Origin: JAADHY01 sp964428935
Lineage (GTDB): Bacteria > Planctomycetota > Planctomycetia > Planctomycetales > Planctomycetaceae
Length of the DNA: 20,482 nt
Direction of reading: 5' to 3'
Assembly (NCBI GenBank): GCA_964428935.1
Contig: CAYSAG010000064.1
Location: 1 to 20,482, forward strand
How positions within the stretch are numbered: the first letter of the stretch is position 1; the number at the start of each line of letters is the position of its first letter. The notes below the pieces were generated by a model. The model worked only from the letters and a program-made list of their open reading frames with translations, was not told the DNA's origin and ran no database searches. Of this stretch, positions 6,876-15,360 are shown piece by piece. A program made the translations under genes and the position numbers.

Positions 6876-9212
6876 TCACCGCAAGCTGACCGGGTCGACG
6901 TCGATTGTGTACTCGACGTGGCTGTCGCGGGGCAGTGGGCTGGCCGAGTGCCACACCTTTGCCAGCAGTTCCGGAGTCGCCGCCTTCAGCAGCAAGTGGT
7001 AGCGGTAGTGTTTCTTCTGTCGGTAGACGGGGGCGGGGGCTGGTCCGAGCAGGGTGACTGGCAACTGTTCCTGCTCGACCGCCGACTGCAGTTTGCTTCC
7101 AATTTCCAGCGCCGTCTTCTGCACGCGCTGCTCGTCGAGCCCCCGGACAATGACCCGGGCCAGGTGGCAGAACGGCGGCGCTTCGGCCTCTTGTCGGTTC
7201 TTCAGCTCCCACTCGGCGAACCGTTCGTAGTCTTGCCGGACGGCCAGTTGCACGGCCGGCTCGGTTGGACAGGCCGACTGCACGACGACCCGACCGCCGC
7301 GTGGGCCGCGTCCGGTGCGGCCGGCCACTTGAGCCAGCAGTTGAAAGGTCCGCTCGGCCGCCCGCAGGTCGGGCTGGTGCAGCAGCGTGTCGGCGTCGAC
7401 CACGCCGACCAAAGTCACGTTGGGAATGTCCAACCCTTTGGCAATCATTTGGGTGCCGAGCAGAATGTGGACCTCGCCGCGTTGGAAAGCTTGCAGCACG
7501 CGGTCGTGGCTGCCGTGTTGCCGCATGGCGTCGCTGTCCATTCGGACGCACTTGTGTTCGGGAAAGCGAGCCCGAACCTCCTCTTCCAGCTTTTGCGTGC
7601 CAATGCCTAGGTACCGCAGTCCCGGGTGTCCGCACTCCGGGCACTTCTCCAGTGGCGGGCCGTGGTAGTCGCAGAAGTGGCACACAACGGCGTTGCGGTC
7701 GCGGTGCCAGGTGAGCGTAATGTCGCAGTCCGGGCAGCGGACGCCCCGGCCGCACGCTCGACACCACACGGCCGGTGAGTAACCTCGGACGTTGAGGAAC
7801 AGAATGACTTGCCCGCCCTCCTCCAGCGCCTGGCGAATGGCCACGTTCAACGCTCGACCAATGGCCGCTCCGCGCCGACAGAACGGGTCGTGGCGAATGT
7901 CGACCAGGGTGACGGGAGGCAACGGACGCCGCTCCACCCGGTGCGGGAGCCGCAACAACGTGTACGCTCCCTGTTTGGCTCGCCACCACGACTCCAGCGT
8001 CGGCGTGGCCGAGCCCAGAACGAGCGGCACGCCAGCCATTTCAGCTCGCCGCTCGGCCACCTCCCGCGCGTGGTAGCGTGGCGTGGTCTCTTGCTTGAAC
8101 GTCGTTTCGTGCTCTTCGTCAATGACAATCAGGCCCAGGTGAGGCACGGGCGCGAAGACGGCACTGCGAGCGCCCACGACCACCTGCACCTCGCCCCGGG
8201 CAATCCGTTCCCAATGCGAACGGCGTTCCGCGTCGGACAGGTGGCTGTGCAAGACGGCGACGGAGCGAAACCGCTGGCGGAAGCGGTGAATGGTTTGCGG
8301 CGTCAAGCTGATTTCGGGAACGAGCACAATGGCTTGCCGCCCGTAGCTGACCACCTCTTGAATGGCCTGAATGTAAACCTCGGTCTTTCCGCTGCCGGTC
8401 ACGCCGTGCAGCAAGAAGGTTTGGTGACGGCCGCTGCGGACCGCCTGAAGAATGGCGTCCAAGGCTTTCTGCTGGTCGGCGTTCAGCTTGAGGTTGGGCT
8501 GTTGCGGCAGGGGCTCCAACGACCGGTCGCTCAAGCGGTCGACCTCGGCCCGCTGCTGCACCACCAGCCCCTTTTCCTTCAGAGCTCGCAGCGGACCGGG
8601 GCCGCAACCGGCACGACGGCAAACCTCGTCGGCCGACAACGGGCGGTCCGCACGCAGCAACTGCTCCAGCACGCTCCGCTGCTTGGGCGTCAGCCCCTCC
8701 AGTTGGTCGGCGCTTTTGCGGGCAGCGTCCGTCGGGCGAAAGACGTTGACCATTCGCGTGCCGACTCGCCTCTTCACGGCCGCCGGCAGGACGCAGTCGA
8801 GGACTTGTCCCCAGCCGCACAGGTACCGCTCGGCCATCCACCGCGTCAGCTCGAGCATGGCTGGCGAGAGCATGGGCCGCGGGTCGAGGACTTCCCGCAC
8901 GGGTTTGAGCGGCCGGTCGGTGCGGCCCGCGTGACGCAGTCCGACGCAGTAGCCGACGGTCAGGCGGTTCCCTGCGCCGAACGGAACGCGAACTCGCTGC
9001 CCGGGTTGAATGTGAGGTCGAAGGTGTGCCGGCACCACGTAGTCGAACGTCGTGGTCAGCGGCCGGTTGAAGACGACTTCGGCGACCAGCACGTCCTGCT
9101 GGTGAGCCTCTTCCCAAGGCAGGACCTCACCGCCCGGTCCGTCGGCCTCGAACAGCGTTCTCTGACGCTGACGCGCCGAGTCATGTGGTCCTTGCGGCGA
9201 GACGTGGGTCAT
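6876..9212 (-). CDS. priA: Primosomal protein N' (PriA), replication-restart helicase
   Basis: PriA is a superfamily 2 DNA helicase that binds abandoned replication forks and reloads the replisome. This 778-aa protein has every part expected. The N-terminal DNA-binding domain includes VFNRPLTTTFDYVVP at about 47-61 and RVPFGAGNR at about 75-83. The Walker A is GVTGSGKT (270-277), the Walker B is DEEH (365-368), and GSATPTLES is at 400-408. Zinc is bound by two sets of cysteines (484, 487, 493, 496, 511, 514, 524, 527). GTQMIAKGLD is at 586-595 and QVAGRTGR at 628-635. The ATG at 9210-9212 has GAGAGG 8 nt upstream. The same frame stays open a further 349 codons upstream, but that part overlaps the next gene in another frame and looks like no known protein. 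It lies 164 bp downstream of the seven-loop FG-GAP gene, with a strong hairpin between them. Confidence 0.96.
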   Translation of the reverse strand: MTHVSPQGPHDSARQRQRTLFEADGPGGEVLPWEEAHQQDVLVAEVVFNRPLTTTFDYVVPAHLRPHIQPGQRVRVPFGAGNRLTVGYCVGLRHAGRTDRPLKPVREVLDPRPMLSPAMLELTRWMAERYLCGWGQVLDCVLPAAVKRRVGTRMVNVFRPTDAARKSADQLEGLTPKQRSVLEQLLRADRPLSADEVCRRAGCGPGPLRALKEKGLVVQQRAEVDRLSDRSLEPLPQQPNLKLNADQQKALDAILQAVRSGRHQTFLLHGVTGSGKTEVYIQAIQEVVSYGRQAIVLVPEISLTPQTIHRFRQRFRSVAVLHSHLSDAERRSHWERIARGEVQVVVGARSAVFAPVPHLGLIVIDEEHETTFKQETTPRYHAREVAERRAEMAGVPLVLGSATPTLESWWRAKQGAYTLLRLPHRVERRPLPPVTLVDIRHDPFCRRGAAIGRALNVAIRQALEEGGQVILFLNVRGYSPAVWCRACGRGVRCPDCDITLTWHRDRNAVVCHFCDYHGPPLEKCPECGHPGLRYLGIGTQKLEEEVRARFPEHKCVRMDSDAMRQHGSHDRVLQAFQRGEVHILLGTQMIAKGLDIPNVTLVGVVDADTLLHQPDLRAAERTFQLLAQVAGRTGRGPRGGRVVVQSACPTEPAVQLAVRQDYERFAEWELKNRQEAEAPPFCHLARVIVRGLDEQRVQKTALEIGSKLQSAVEQEQLPVTLLGPAPAPVYRQKKHYRYHLLLKAATPELLAKVWHSASPLPRDSHVEYTIDVDPVSLR

Positions 9213-9319
9213 TCCTGCTGCCTCTCGACAGGCGACAAGCCGCCGAAGCGGCCGAGCGAGCGTTTTCGGCGGGCCGTTCGCGGGAGTTGGTTTTGCGTCG
9301 CGTCGAGCGGAAAGAACCC

Positions 9320-9361
9320 AGGACGTCGCTCCACGGCCGGTTTCGGCGGCCCGGACGTCCT
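9320..9361 (-). terminator. Nested hairpin between the FG-GAP gene and priA
   Basis: The arms AGGACGTC (9320-9327) and GACGTCCT (9354-9361) are perfectly complementary over 8 bp. They enclose a second stem, GGCCG/CGGCC (9335-9339 and 9347-9351), with a 7-nt loop. The structure starts 16 bp beyond the stop of the upstream gene. On the minus strand only a short pyrimidine-rich run follows, not a true T-tract. It may act as a transcription terminator or an mRNA 3'-end stabiliser. Confidence 0.4.
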
Positions 9362-9376
9362 GCGGCCTGGGGGCGC

Positions 9377-10645
9377 TCACCGCGTTGGGTTCTCGTACCA
9401 CACCACGCCCAGGTTGTCCCGCTCTTCGCAGGTCAGCACGTCCAGGTCGCCGTCGCCGTCCAGGTCGAGCAGTTGGACCAGGTCGTACTTGACGCCTTCG
9501 TCCGAACCGCTCACGTTGAAGGCGGCCCAGTTCGGGTCGAAGACGGAGCGGCGCGGCGAGAGCCAAAACACGCCGACCTTTTGCTCCGCGTGCTCGCAAC
9601 TGACCACCAGGTCGACGCGCCCGTCCAGGTCGACGTCTCCCGCCGCCACGGCCTTGCCCGTCCCGACGCCGTCGGGCATGGAAATGGGGTACGTCTGCCA
9701 GGCTGGAGGGTTTCGACGTCGACGGCGAAAGTACAACAGGTCGCCGCCTCGGACGGCGACGACGAAGTCCGTGGCGGCGTCGGCGTCCAGGTCGCAGGCC
9801 GTCAGGAACATGACCTCCCGGCCCAAACCGCCAATGGGGTGAGCTCGCCAGCGCGAAAACGCGCTCACGCCCGCCCCCGGGTTCTCTAGCCAGTAACAGC
9901 CGCGTCCCGGGCCCTTGCGGTCCGACGTGACCACGTCCAGGTCGCCGTCGTGGTCCACGTCCACGGCCAGCAACGACATGACCCAGCCGGCCGAAAACAG
10001 AGGGTGCCACTGCCAGCGAGCCAGGTCCCGGGGGTCGGTCGGAGACTGCAGCCACCCGACGGCCGCGTTCCGCTGTTTGGACCCGACCACCAAGTCGACG
10101 CCGTTCCGCCCGTCGATCTCCAGCGGCAGGCAGAACATCCAGCGCCGCCGGTTCTCGGTGGCGGGAATGGGCTGCGTGGTCCAGGCGGAGTCGTCCAGCA
10201 GACGAGCGCGGGACCGCGGCGACCAATGAACGAACACGGTCTGCACCGACCCCTCGCAACTGCTCACCACGTCCAGCAAGCCGTCGCGGTCCAGGTCGAC
10301 AAAGACGGCGTCCTCAGGGGAACCGACGCGGCCCACGGTGACCCGCGGCCACGGCTGAGCCGCTCGAGCCGGCCCCGGGTTCACGTACACCCGAATGACT
10401 CCGCCCTCCTCCCAGCCCGTGACGACGTCCGGCAACCCGTCGCCGTTAATGTCGCCCAGTCGCACGCCGTCGGCTCCGCGCGACGTGTCGTCCACCGTGT
10501 GCCGGACCCAAGGACGTCCGGCCGGCGGAGCCGCCGAAACCGAAGAAACACCCAGCGAGACAAGCCACACCGTCCAAACGACGGCCGCTCGACTGAAGGC
10601 CGACCAGACCCACCGGCCTCGGCCCTGGCAGCTGGAACCGTTCAT
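9377..10645 (-). CDS. Secreted FG-GAP/VCBS repeat protein, seven-bladed propeller
   Basis: This is a 422-aa exported protein. The N-terminus has a positive region followed by a hydrophobic core (about 19-35) ending VSSVSAAPP, a signal peptide probably cut near residue 39. The rest is seven FG-GAP-type repeats, each carrying a calcium-loop motif of the DxDxDGxxD kind, starting near residues 65, 117, 176, 229, 285, 337 and 394 (for example DINGDGLPD and DLDGDGDLD). Seven repeats fit one seven-bladed beta-propeller as in integrin-alpha-like domains. Repeats three (EIDGRNGVD) and five (DLDADAATD) have altered loops and may not bind metal. The ATG at 10643-10645 has GGGAGG at 6-nt spacing; the open frame extends 53 codons further but without such a site. 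Such propellers bind ligands outside the cell. Its partner is unknown and no catalytic domain is visible. Confidence 0.85.
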   Translation of the reverse strand: MNGSSCQGRGRWVWSAFSRAAVVWTVWLVSLGVSSVSAAPPAGRPWVRHTVDDTSRGADGVRLGDINGDGLPDVVTGWEEGGVIRVYVNPGPARAAQPWPRVTVGRVGSPEDAVFVDLDRDGLLDVVSSCEGSVQTVFVHWSPRSRARLLDDSAWTTQPIPATENRRRWMFCLPLEIDGRNGVDLVVGSKQRNAAVGWLQSPTDPRDLARWQWHPLFSAGWVMSLLAVDVDHDGDLDVVTSDRKGPGRGCYWLENPGAGVSAFSRWRAHPIGGLGREVMFLTACDLDADAATDFVVAVRGGDLLYFRRRRRNPPAWQTYPISMPDGVGTGKAVAAGDVDLDGRVDLVVSCEHAEQKVGVFWLSPRRSVFDPNWAAFNVSGSDEGVKYDLVQLLDLDGDGDLDVLTCEERDNLGVVWYENPTR

Positions 10646-11142
10646 TCGACGCCTCCCCCACAGACACCCCTTCGCCTGCGCGGAGCCGGCTCGTTCGTCC
10701 GCACACACCCGTCCGCCCGGACTCACCCACACGAGCCCGGCCACACAACGGCCGACTGCGGCGAGCTCGACTCCGCGCACGGCTTTCGCACGTGCGGTCT
10801 CCAACGCTGTGTGGTTTAGCAGAACGGCCTTCCGAAGGGAAGCAGACGCGGCGGCTCAACGCTTCCGGCTTGGCACGCTGCAGCCCGAGCGGCCTGACGC
10901 CAGGCCGTCTCGGCCCGACCGCGCTCGTTTTGTGTCTTCGAGGGACGCAATGTCGGCGAAGCTTGGCCGCGGCCGCCGCGGAAAGGCGGCCGAGCAGAGG
11001 CGGGAGGGCGTCGGCAACGGTCCGCCGTCGGCTCGCTGGCTAAATAGGTCCTCGCTGCGAGCGTAGCGCCACACTAACCCGGAGCGTCAGCGAAGAGCGT
11101 CGTTTCGCCACCCGACGCGCTTCGGTCCTCGTGTGGTTCTGC
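10646..11142. other. Intergenic stretch, about 497 bp
   Basis: The stretch lies between the stop of the erpA-like gene and the start of the seven-loop FG-GAP gene, both on the minus strand. It contains an inverted repeat just past the erpA stop (GCGTCG 11097-11102, CGACGC 11113-11118, 10-nt loop, no T-tract) and the short hairpin CCTT-CCG-AAGG near 10828-10838. I see no convincing promoter and no gene. Confidence 0.5.
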
Positions 11143-11475
11143 TTAGACGCTGAAGCTGTTCCCGCAGCCGCAGCTGCCAGCGGCGTTGGGGTTGTCGAAG
11201 GTAAAGCCGCGGCGGTCCAGGCCGTCGTAGAAGTCAATGGTCGTTCCCTGCAAGTATACCGCGCTGCGTTTGTCGACGGCCACCTTAATGCCGTGTTGTT
11301 CGAAGATTTCGTCTGTTTCGGGGTCAGCACCGCGGTCGAAACCCAGGCTGTACTGGAAGCCCGAGCAACCGCCGCCCACGACGGCCACTCGCAGCACCGT
11401 CCCCTCAGGCAGGTTCTGCTCTTTCAACACCCGCAGCATTTCGCTGGCGGCCTTCTCGGTAATGGTCAGCAGCAT
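11143..11475 (-). CDS. erpA: A-type iron-sulfur carrier protein (ErpA/IscA family)
   Basis: This 110-aa cytoplasmic protein of the HesB/IscA family carries nascent [Fe-S] clusters and delivers them to target enzymes. The three conserved cysteines are present: Cys37 in VVGGGCSGFQY, and Cys102 and Cys104 in AAGSCGCGNSF near the C-terminus. The GGGCSGFQY and NPNA...CGCGxSFS sequences resemble ErpA more than IscA or SufA. The chosen ATG (11473-11475) is preceded by AGGAG at about 8-nt spacing and gives the normal family length. An upstream ATG at 11526 would add 17 unrelated residues. No isc or suf genes are in view, so it stands alone, as erpA often does. An 8-bp inverted repeat lies 47-79 nt upstream and could be in the leader. 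Family assignment is secure; the ErpA subtype is likely but not certain. Confidence 0.93.
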   Translation of the reverse strand: MLLTITEKAASEMLRVLKEQNLPEGTVLRVAVVGGGCSGFQYSLGFDRGADPETDEIFEQHGIKVAVDKRSAVYLQGTTIDFYDGLDRRGFTFDNPNAAGSCGCGNSFSV

Positions 11476-12003
11476 GGAAAAGTCTCCTGCACTACGCTCG
11501 AAAACACGGGCTAAGGGCGTCCGCAACCGTCGACGTCTTTTTCCGGCGGTTGCGTGTGCGGGAACGGCGGGACCGGCCTGCGGACCGCAACGAGTTCAAG
11601 CGGCCACGACACAACACAGCCCTCGCCCTCCACTGGCCGTGGCCTTGCCAGGCAAGTCCGTGCCGCTCGAGTCGCTCCCGCTTCTGTCGCCCGGCACCCC
11701 GTCTTTCTGGGCCAGCAGTGCGGCACGGACCGTCGCCGGCCGGTCGGAGACCCGGACAGACAAACAAAACGGCTGGCCAAGTTCGACGGCTTACGAGCCG
11801 GCCGGTTCCGCCCGGTCTGGCTGGTGCAGGGCAGGTCCGTCGACGGCCCACGGCTCCTCGCCGTTTCGCTGTCCCGGGCCAGCCAAAGGTCATCTTCAAA
11901 GTTGAGTTTATTCTAGCTCCGGCCCAGCCAAAGAAAACCCAAGTCGCCAAGAAAAGGCCGGAACGTCGCCGCTGGTCGTGGCGGTGCTCTGGCTTGCGGC
12001 TGC
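11476..12003. other. Intergenic/decayed stretch upstream of the YfhO-like remnant, about 528 bp
   Basis: Apart from the inverted repeat upstream of erpA, no gene can be supported. Just before the remnant, at about 11972-12016 in a different plus-strand frame, there is a hydrophobic run reading LVVAVLWLAAACVRVR. This could be a leftover membrane helix of the same decayed gene, separated by another frameshift. The rest shows no membrane-helix pattern in any plus frame. Confidence 0.4.
11522..11554 (-). promoter_or_regulatory. Inverted repeat in the probable erpA leader
   Basis: CGCAACCG (11522-11529) and CGGTTGCG (11547-11554) are perfect 8-bp complements with a 17-nt loop that carries an A5 run on the minus strand. 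The element is 47 nt upstream of the erpA start. Repeats of this length also occur by chance in a window this size, so a regulatory role is only a possibility. Confidence 0.22.
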
Positions 12004-12539
12004 GTGCGTCCGCGTCCGGTGCGGCTGGCCCGCGACGGGACGCCCGTGCTGGAGCTGCTGTGGGCCGGCGTCGACCCGGTCCTGAACGGAGTCTGGGCCC
12101 ACGGCGTCGAGCCGGTGTTTCTGTACCGGCTGGCTGACAGTCGCGGTCGCCTGCACTGGGCCGGAAACCGGCCTGCCGGGGCGTCGGCTCGCATTGTGCA
12201 GTACGACGCCAACCGGGGGGTCGTCGACGTCGAGACCGCGCAGCCGGCACAACGCTGGTCTTGACCGACTTGGCCTACCCCGGGTGGACGGTCACCGTGG
12301 ACGACCGGCCGCAGCCGTCGGTTTCCGCCGCTGAACAGCTGCCAGCGTCCGGGCTTTCTCGAACTGAACCGCTTTCCGGCGTGGACCATTTTTTCCGAGC
12401 GGTTCGGTTGTCGCCCGGCCGCCACCGGGTCGTGTGGACGTTCCGCCCCAAAAGACTGCGCCACGGCCTCGTCGTGAGCGTCACGACGCTGGTGGTGCTG
12501 TCGAGCCTTGGCTGGCAGTCCGCCCTCCGCGGGCCCTAG
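12004..12539 (+). pseudogene. Frameshifted C-terminal remnant of a YfhO-like integral membrane protein
   Basis: Two adjacent plus-strand frames together spell the C-terminal end of a large YfhO-type membrane protein, a family linked to glycosylation of surface polymers or lipoprotein folding. Frame one (12004 to about 12246) ends with GASARIVQYDANRGVVDVE. Frame two (about 12246-12539) continues GTTLVLTDLAYPGWTVTVDD, then HFFRAVRLSPGRHRVVW and a last hydrophobic helix (GLVVSVTTLVVLSSLGW). The LTDxxYPGWxVTVD and FRAxxLxxGRHRV motifs are the hallmark of that C-terminus. The switch needs one base missing near 12244-12247: CCGGCAC would read correctly as CCGGGCAC. There is no start codon with a ribosome binding site, and the membrane-spanning N-terminal several hundred residues expected of the family are absent, so decay is more likely than a single sequencing error. 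Confidence 0.65.
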
Positions 12540-12963
12540 TGCTGCGTCACAGCGGAAACGTGGAGTGCGTACTTTCGCCCAGGCCGGACATGCGGGAGCG
12601 ACACGCGTGACGCCCTCCCGCCTTTGCCTCGTGACGAACCACCAGTCACGTATGCCGGAACGAGGTCGCGCGGGCACGCGCCGGAACACCACAAGCACGT
12701 TTTGGCCCGACACGCGTTCCGTTTTCAGCGGCTGGTTTGACCAGCGACCGAAGTTGCGGCACAGACTTAGCAGGCCCGCCCCGGCCTGTGAGCCGAAGGA
12801 GCTAGCCACGGGCCCACACACGCCGCTGGTTCCAACTGGCCGTGAAATTGCCCGACGCTAGCGCGTTCGGCTCTTCGCAGTTCGCTCCGTCTGTCCCGTC
12901 TTGACCGACAAGCTCTGAGCAGTCGCGACGGAACGCGGCGCCCAGTGCTCGGACAGCCTGAAC
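12540..12963. other. Convergent intergenic stretch, about 424 bp
   Basis: The stretch lies between the end of the YfhO-like remnant and the end of the nine-loop FG-GAP gene. It contains a 6-bp inverted repeat with a 3-nt loop, GCTGGT-TTG-ACCAGC (12731-12745), with no T-tract. I see no gene and no clear terminator. Confidence 0.5.
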
Positions 12964-15360
12964 CTAGTTGCCTGTCTTGTGCTCGGGCGCGTTCGGGTTC
13001 GGCAGGTAGTAGAAATGACCGTCTTCGGCGCCGACCAGCAGGTCCGGGTGGCCGTCGCCGTTCCAGTCGACCGTGGTCGGGCTGGTCGTGTGGCCGGCCA
13101 GCCGAAGGTGGTCCAACGGGCCTAGGTCTTCTAAGGTCCACACCGTTCGGTTCCTGGAAACGTTTCGCAACCAGTTCACGTTGGCGCTGTTGACCAACAA
13201 GTCGGTCGCTCCGTCGCCGTCCCAGTCGGTGAAACGCAATTTTCGTCGGCCGCTTCGTCCTGCCTGTCCGTCGTTTAGCCGCAACAGGCCTCCTTCTTGC
13301 CGGCGCACGCGGTGCCGCCAGTCACGCACGGCACCGCGGACCGCCCGAAAGATTCGCCGCGGCGGCGACAGCGTCAGCCGGCTGCCAACTCGCTTGCGTT
13401 CGAAGAACGCCAGGTAGCCTTCGTGGTCCAGCATGACCAAATCGTTCAGGCCGTCACGGTTCAGGTCGACGACGACAGGCGTCGTACGCCACTGCGTGAC
13501 CAGCTCGTTGCCTTTCGGGTTCCACCAGTTCCAGGCGGGCTTCGGCGGCGAGCCGGGCCAAGCGACGCGGACGGGTTGTGGACCGGCGAGCTTCGGCTTG
13601 CGCCGCGTGCCCACGTTGCGGTACCAGACGACGCGGCCCCAAATCGAATTGACCACCAGGTCGGGCAGTCCGTCGTGGTCCCAGTCGGCGACGCTCAAGG
13701 TGGTGTAACCCCATTTGGCTTCGCACGGGCCTTGAATGGACCCGTTTGGTCCGGCCAGGACTCGCAGCGGTCGGCCGCCCGCTTTCAGCAGGACCGGTGC
13801 GGCCCACTTCGGAGTCTGGCTGCCCGGCGCGGGTCCCAGGTTTTCGATGAAGCCCACGTAGCCCGCCGTGTTGCCAGCGACAATGTCCTCGTCGCCGTCG
13901 CCGTCCCAGTCGAAGCCGACCGGCGTGGCCAGCGCGCCGAACTTGACGTCGTCGGCCTCTTGCTGAAAGAACCGCGGGGCGGCGAAGACGGGCATGCCGT
14001 CTCGAACGCGTCCCGTGTGTTCAATGAAAGCCACCCGACCGTCCTCCTGGCCGACAACCAGGTCGACGTCCCCGTCACGGTCCCAGTCGACAGCCACCGG
14101 CACAATCATGCACAAATCCATGGCCAGCGGTCGGTCTGCCAGCGTCAGGCGACGGCCGGCTGCGTAGCGAGGCGACGAGCGCGTGCCGACGTTCTCGAAG
14201 TAGGTGAACCCGTCGAGGAACTCGCCACACAGCAGGTCCAAGTCACCGTCGCCGTCGAAGTCCGCCAAGTTGGGGCTGGGCATGCCGAAGACGTCCAGCG
14301 GCTTGCCGCCGGCTTTCAGCTTCACCGGCTCGGCGTACTCCGGGGCGGCGTTCGTTCCGCGGTTTCGCAGCAGGTACACGTAGCCGTGCAGGGGGCCGCG
14401 AGTCCAGTGGCCTTTCGAGTCGAAAGCGTTGTCCCAGCCGTAGTCGCTCCAGTCGCCGACACCGACCAGCAAGTCCAATTGTCCGTCGCCGTCGAAGTCG
14501 ACGTACTTCCATTGATTGGCCCGCACGCGGCTCGAGTGCACGTTGGGCCTGACGAAGATGCGTTTTCGTTCGGTGAAGCCCGTCTTGCGAAAATTCACCA
14601 GTTCGTACGCCGGCACCAGCACGCGCACTTGCCCCTCCACGTAAGACGGCGACACATTCCCCAGCGGCGGACCGACGCGTCGACCCGGTTTGAAGACAGG
14701 CATTTTGCTGCCGTCGGGGTTTTCGAAGAAGTACGTGCCGCCGTACGGGACGTCCGGGCAGCACACGACCAAGTCCAAGTCGCCGTCGCCGTCGTAGTCC
14801 ATTGGCAACGGCCAGGCCCACAAACCGACACCCAGGTCGACCACCAAGCCCGGGTGGTTGTACTTCAGACGTGTCAGTCCGGGCAGCGGTCCGGCGGTCA
14901 CGACTGTTGCGTCGGGCGTAATGAGCAACATGCCGCCTGTCCAGCCGGTTTGGGGCAGCGGCAACGTCGCGTTTGCCGGAAAACGCCGGCGGTAGACGCG
15001 GACCTTGGTCCGGCCCCGGTCGGTGTAGCAGAAAGTCCACTCGGGAACCGGCTGCCAGTCGGCCAGTTGCCAGTCGTCTGCGGCCGACGTGGCGAGCAGC
15101 ACGTCCATTTCCTGGTCGCAGCGCAGCCACAGCGGTGTCGGCTGGCCACCGTTGAGCCGAGTGAAACGCCAGCCTTGCAGCGCCTTGGGAACCTGACTCC
15201 AAACGTAACTGCGGTTCCCGAACGCCCTCGCTCCGTCGGCCAGCCGTTCGACCGTGAACTGCTTGCCCGCAACGGTCATTACGGGAGGCCGAGACCAGGC
15301 CGTCGCCGGCAGCAGCAGGCTGCTCACGCCGACCACCGCAAGACGCAAAGAAACCTTCAT
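12964..15360 (-). CDS. Secreted FG-GAP/VCBS repeat protein with nine calcium-type loops
   Basis: This is a 798-aa exported protein. A signal peptide occupies about residues 1-23 (KVSLRLAVVGVSSLLLPATA). Residues about 30-160 form a beta-rich module with many Trp and hydrophobic strands (SYVWSQVPKALQGWRF, then LWLRCDQEMDVLLATSA), like the small sandwich modules that accompany extracellular enzymes in this group; its role is unknown. From about 185 on there are nine FG-GAP loops of the type DxDGDGxxD, starting near residues 188, 288, 367, 425, 484, 559, 632, 712 and 765. Spacings of 53 to 100 residues show insertions between blades. The ATG at 15358-15360 has GGAGG at 8-nt spacing; an in-frame ATG 14 codons upstream would bury the signal peptide and lacks such a site. 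It is divergent from the DUF4091-type gene. Extracellular binding is likely; I see no catalytic domain. Confidence 0.87.
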   Translation of the reverse strand: MKVSLRLAVVGVSSLLLPATAWSRPPVMTVAGKQFTVERLADGARAFGNRSYVWSQVPKALQGWRFTRLNGGQPTPLWLRCDQEMDVLLATSAADDWQLADWQPVPEWTFCYTDRGRTKVRVYRRRFPANATLPLPQTGWTGGMLLITPDATVVTAGPLPGLTRLKYNHPGLVVDLGVGLWAWPLPMDYDGDGDLDLVVCCPDVPYGGTYFFENPDGSKMPVFKPGRRVGPPLGNVSPSYVEGQVRVLVPAYELVNFRKTGFTERKRIFVRPNVHSSRVRANQWKYVDFDGDGQLDLLVGVGDWSDYGWDNAFDSKGHWTRGPLHGYVYLLRNRGTNAAPEYAEPVKLKAGGKPLDVFGMPSPNLADFDGDGDLDLLCGEFLDGFTYFENVGTRSSPRYAAGRRLTLADRPLAMDLCMIVPVAVDWDRDGDVDLVVGQEDGRVAFIEHTGRVRDGMPVFAAPRFFQQEADDVKFGALATPVGFDWDGDGDEDIVAGNTAGYVGFIENLGPAPGSQTPKWAAPVLLKAGGRPLRVLAGPNGSIQGPCEAKWGYTTLSVADWDHDGLPDLVVNSIWGRVVWYRNVGTRRKPKLAGPQPVRVAWPGSPPKPAWNWWNPKGNELVTQWRTTPVVVDLNRDGLNDLVMLDHEGYLAFFERKRVGSRLTLSPPRRIFRAVRGAVRDWRHRVRRQEGGLLRLNDGQAGRSGRRKLRFTDWDGDGATDLLVNSANVNWLRNVSRNRTVWTLEDLGPLDHLRLAGHTTSPTTVDWNGDGHPDLLVGAEDGHFYYLPNPNAPEHKTGN

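Noticed and set aside
7809..9842. A 677-codon plus-strand frame antisense to priA
   Set aside because: It is a shadow of priA, whose motifs are complete on the minus strand. It also runs across the priA start into the neighbouring gene.
9213..10259. A 349-residue N-terminal extension of PriA in the same open frame
   Set aside because: The extension overlaps the seven-loop FG-GAP gene in another frame, is Arg/Gly-rich without domains, and the internal ATG at 9212 has a ribosome binding site and gives normal PriA length.
12241..12262. Programmed ribosomal frameshift joining the two YfhO-like fragments
   Set aside because: There is no slippery heptamer at the junction, and the upstream part of the gene is also missing, so decay or a sequencing error explains it better.
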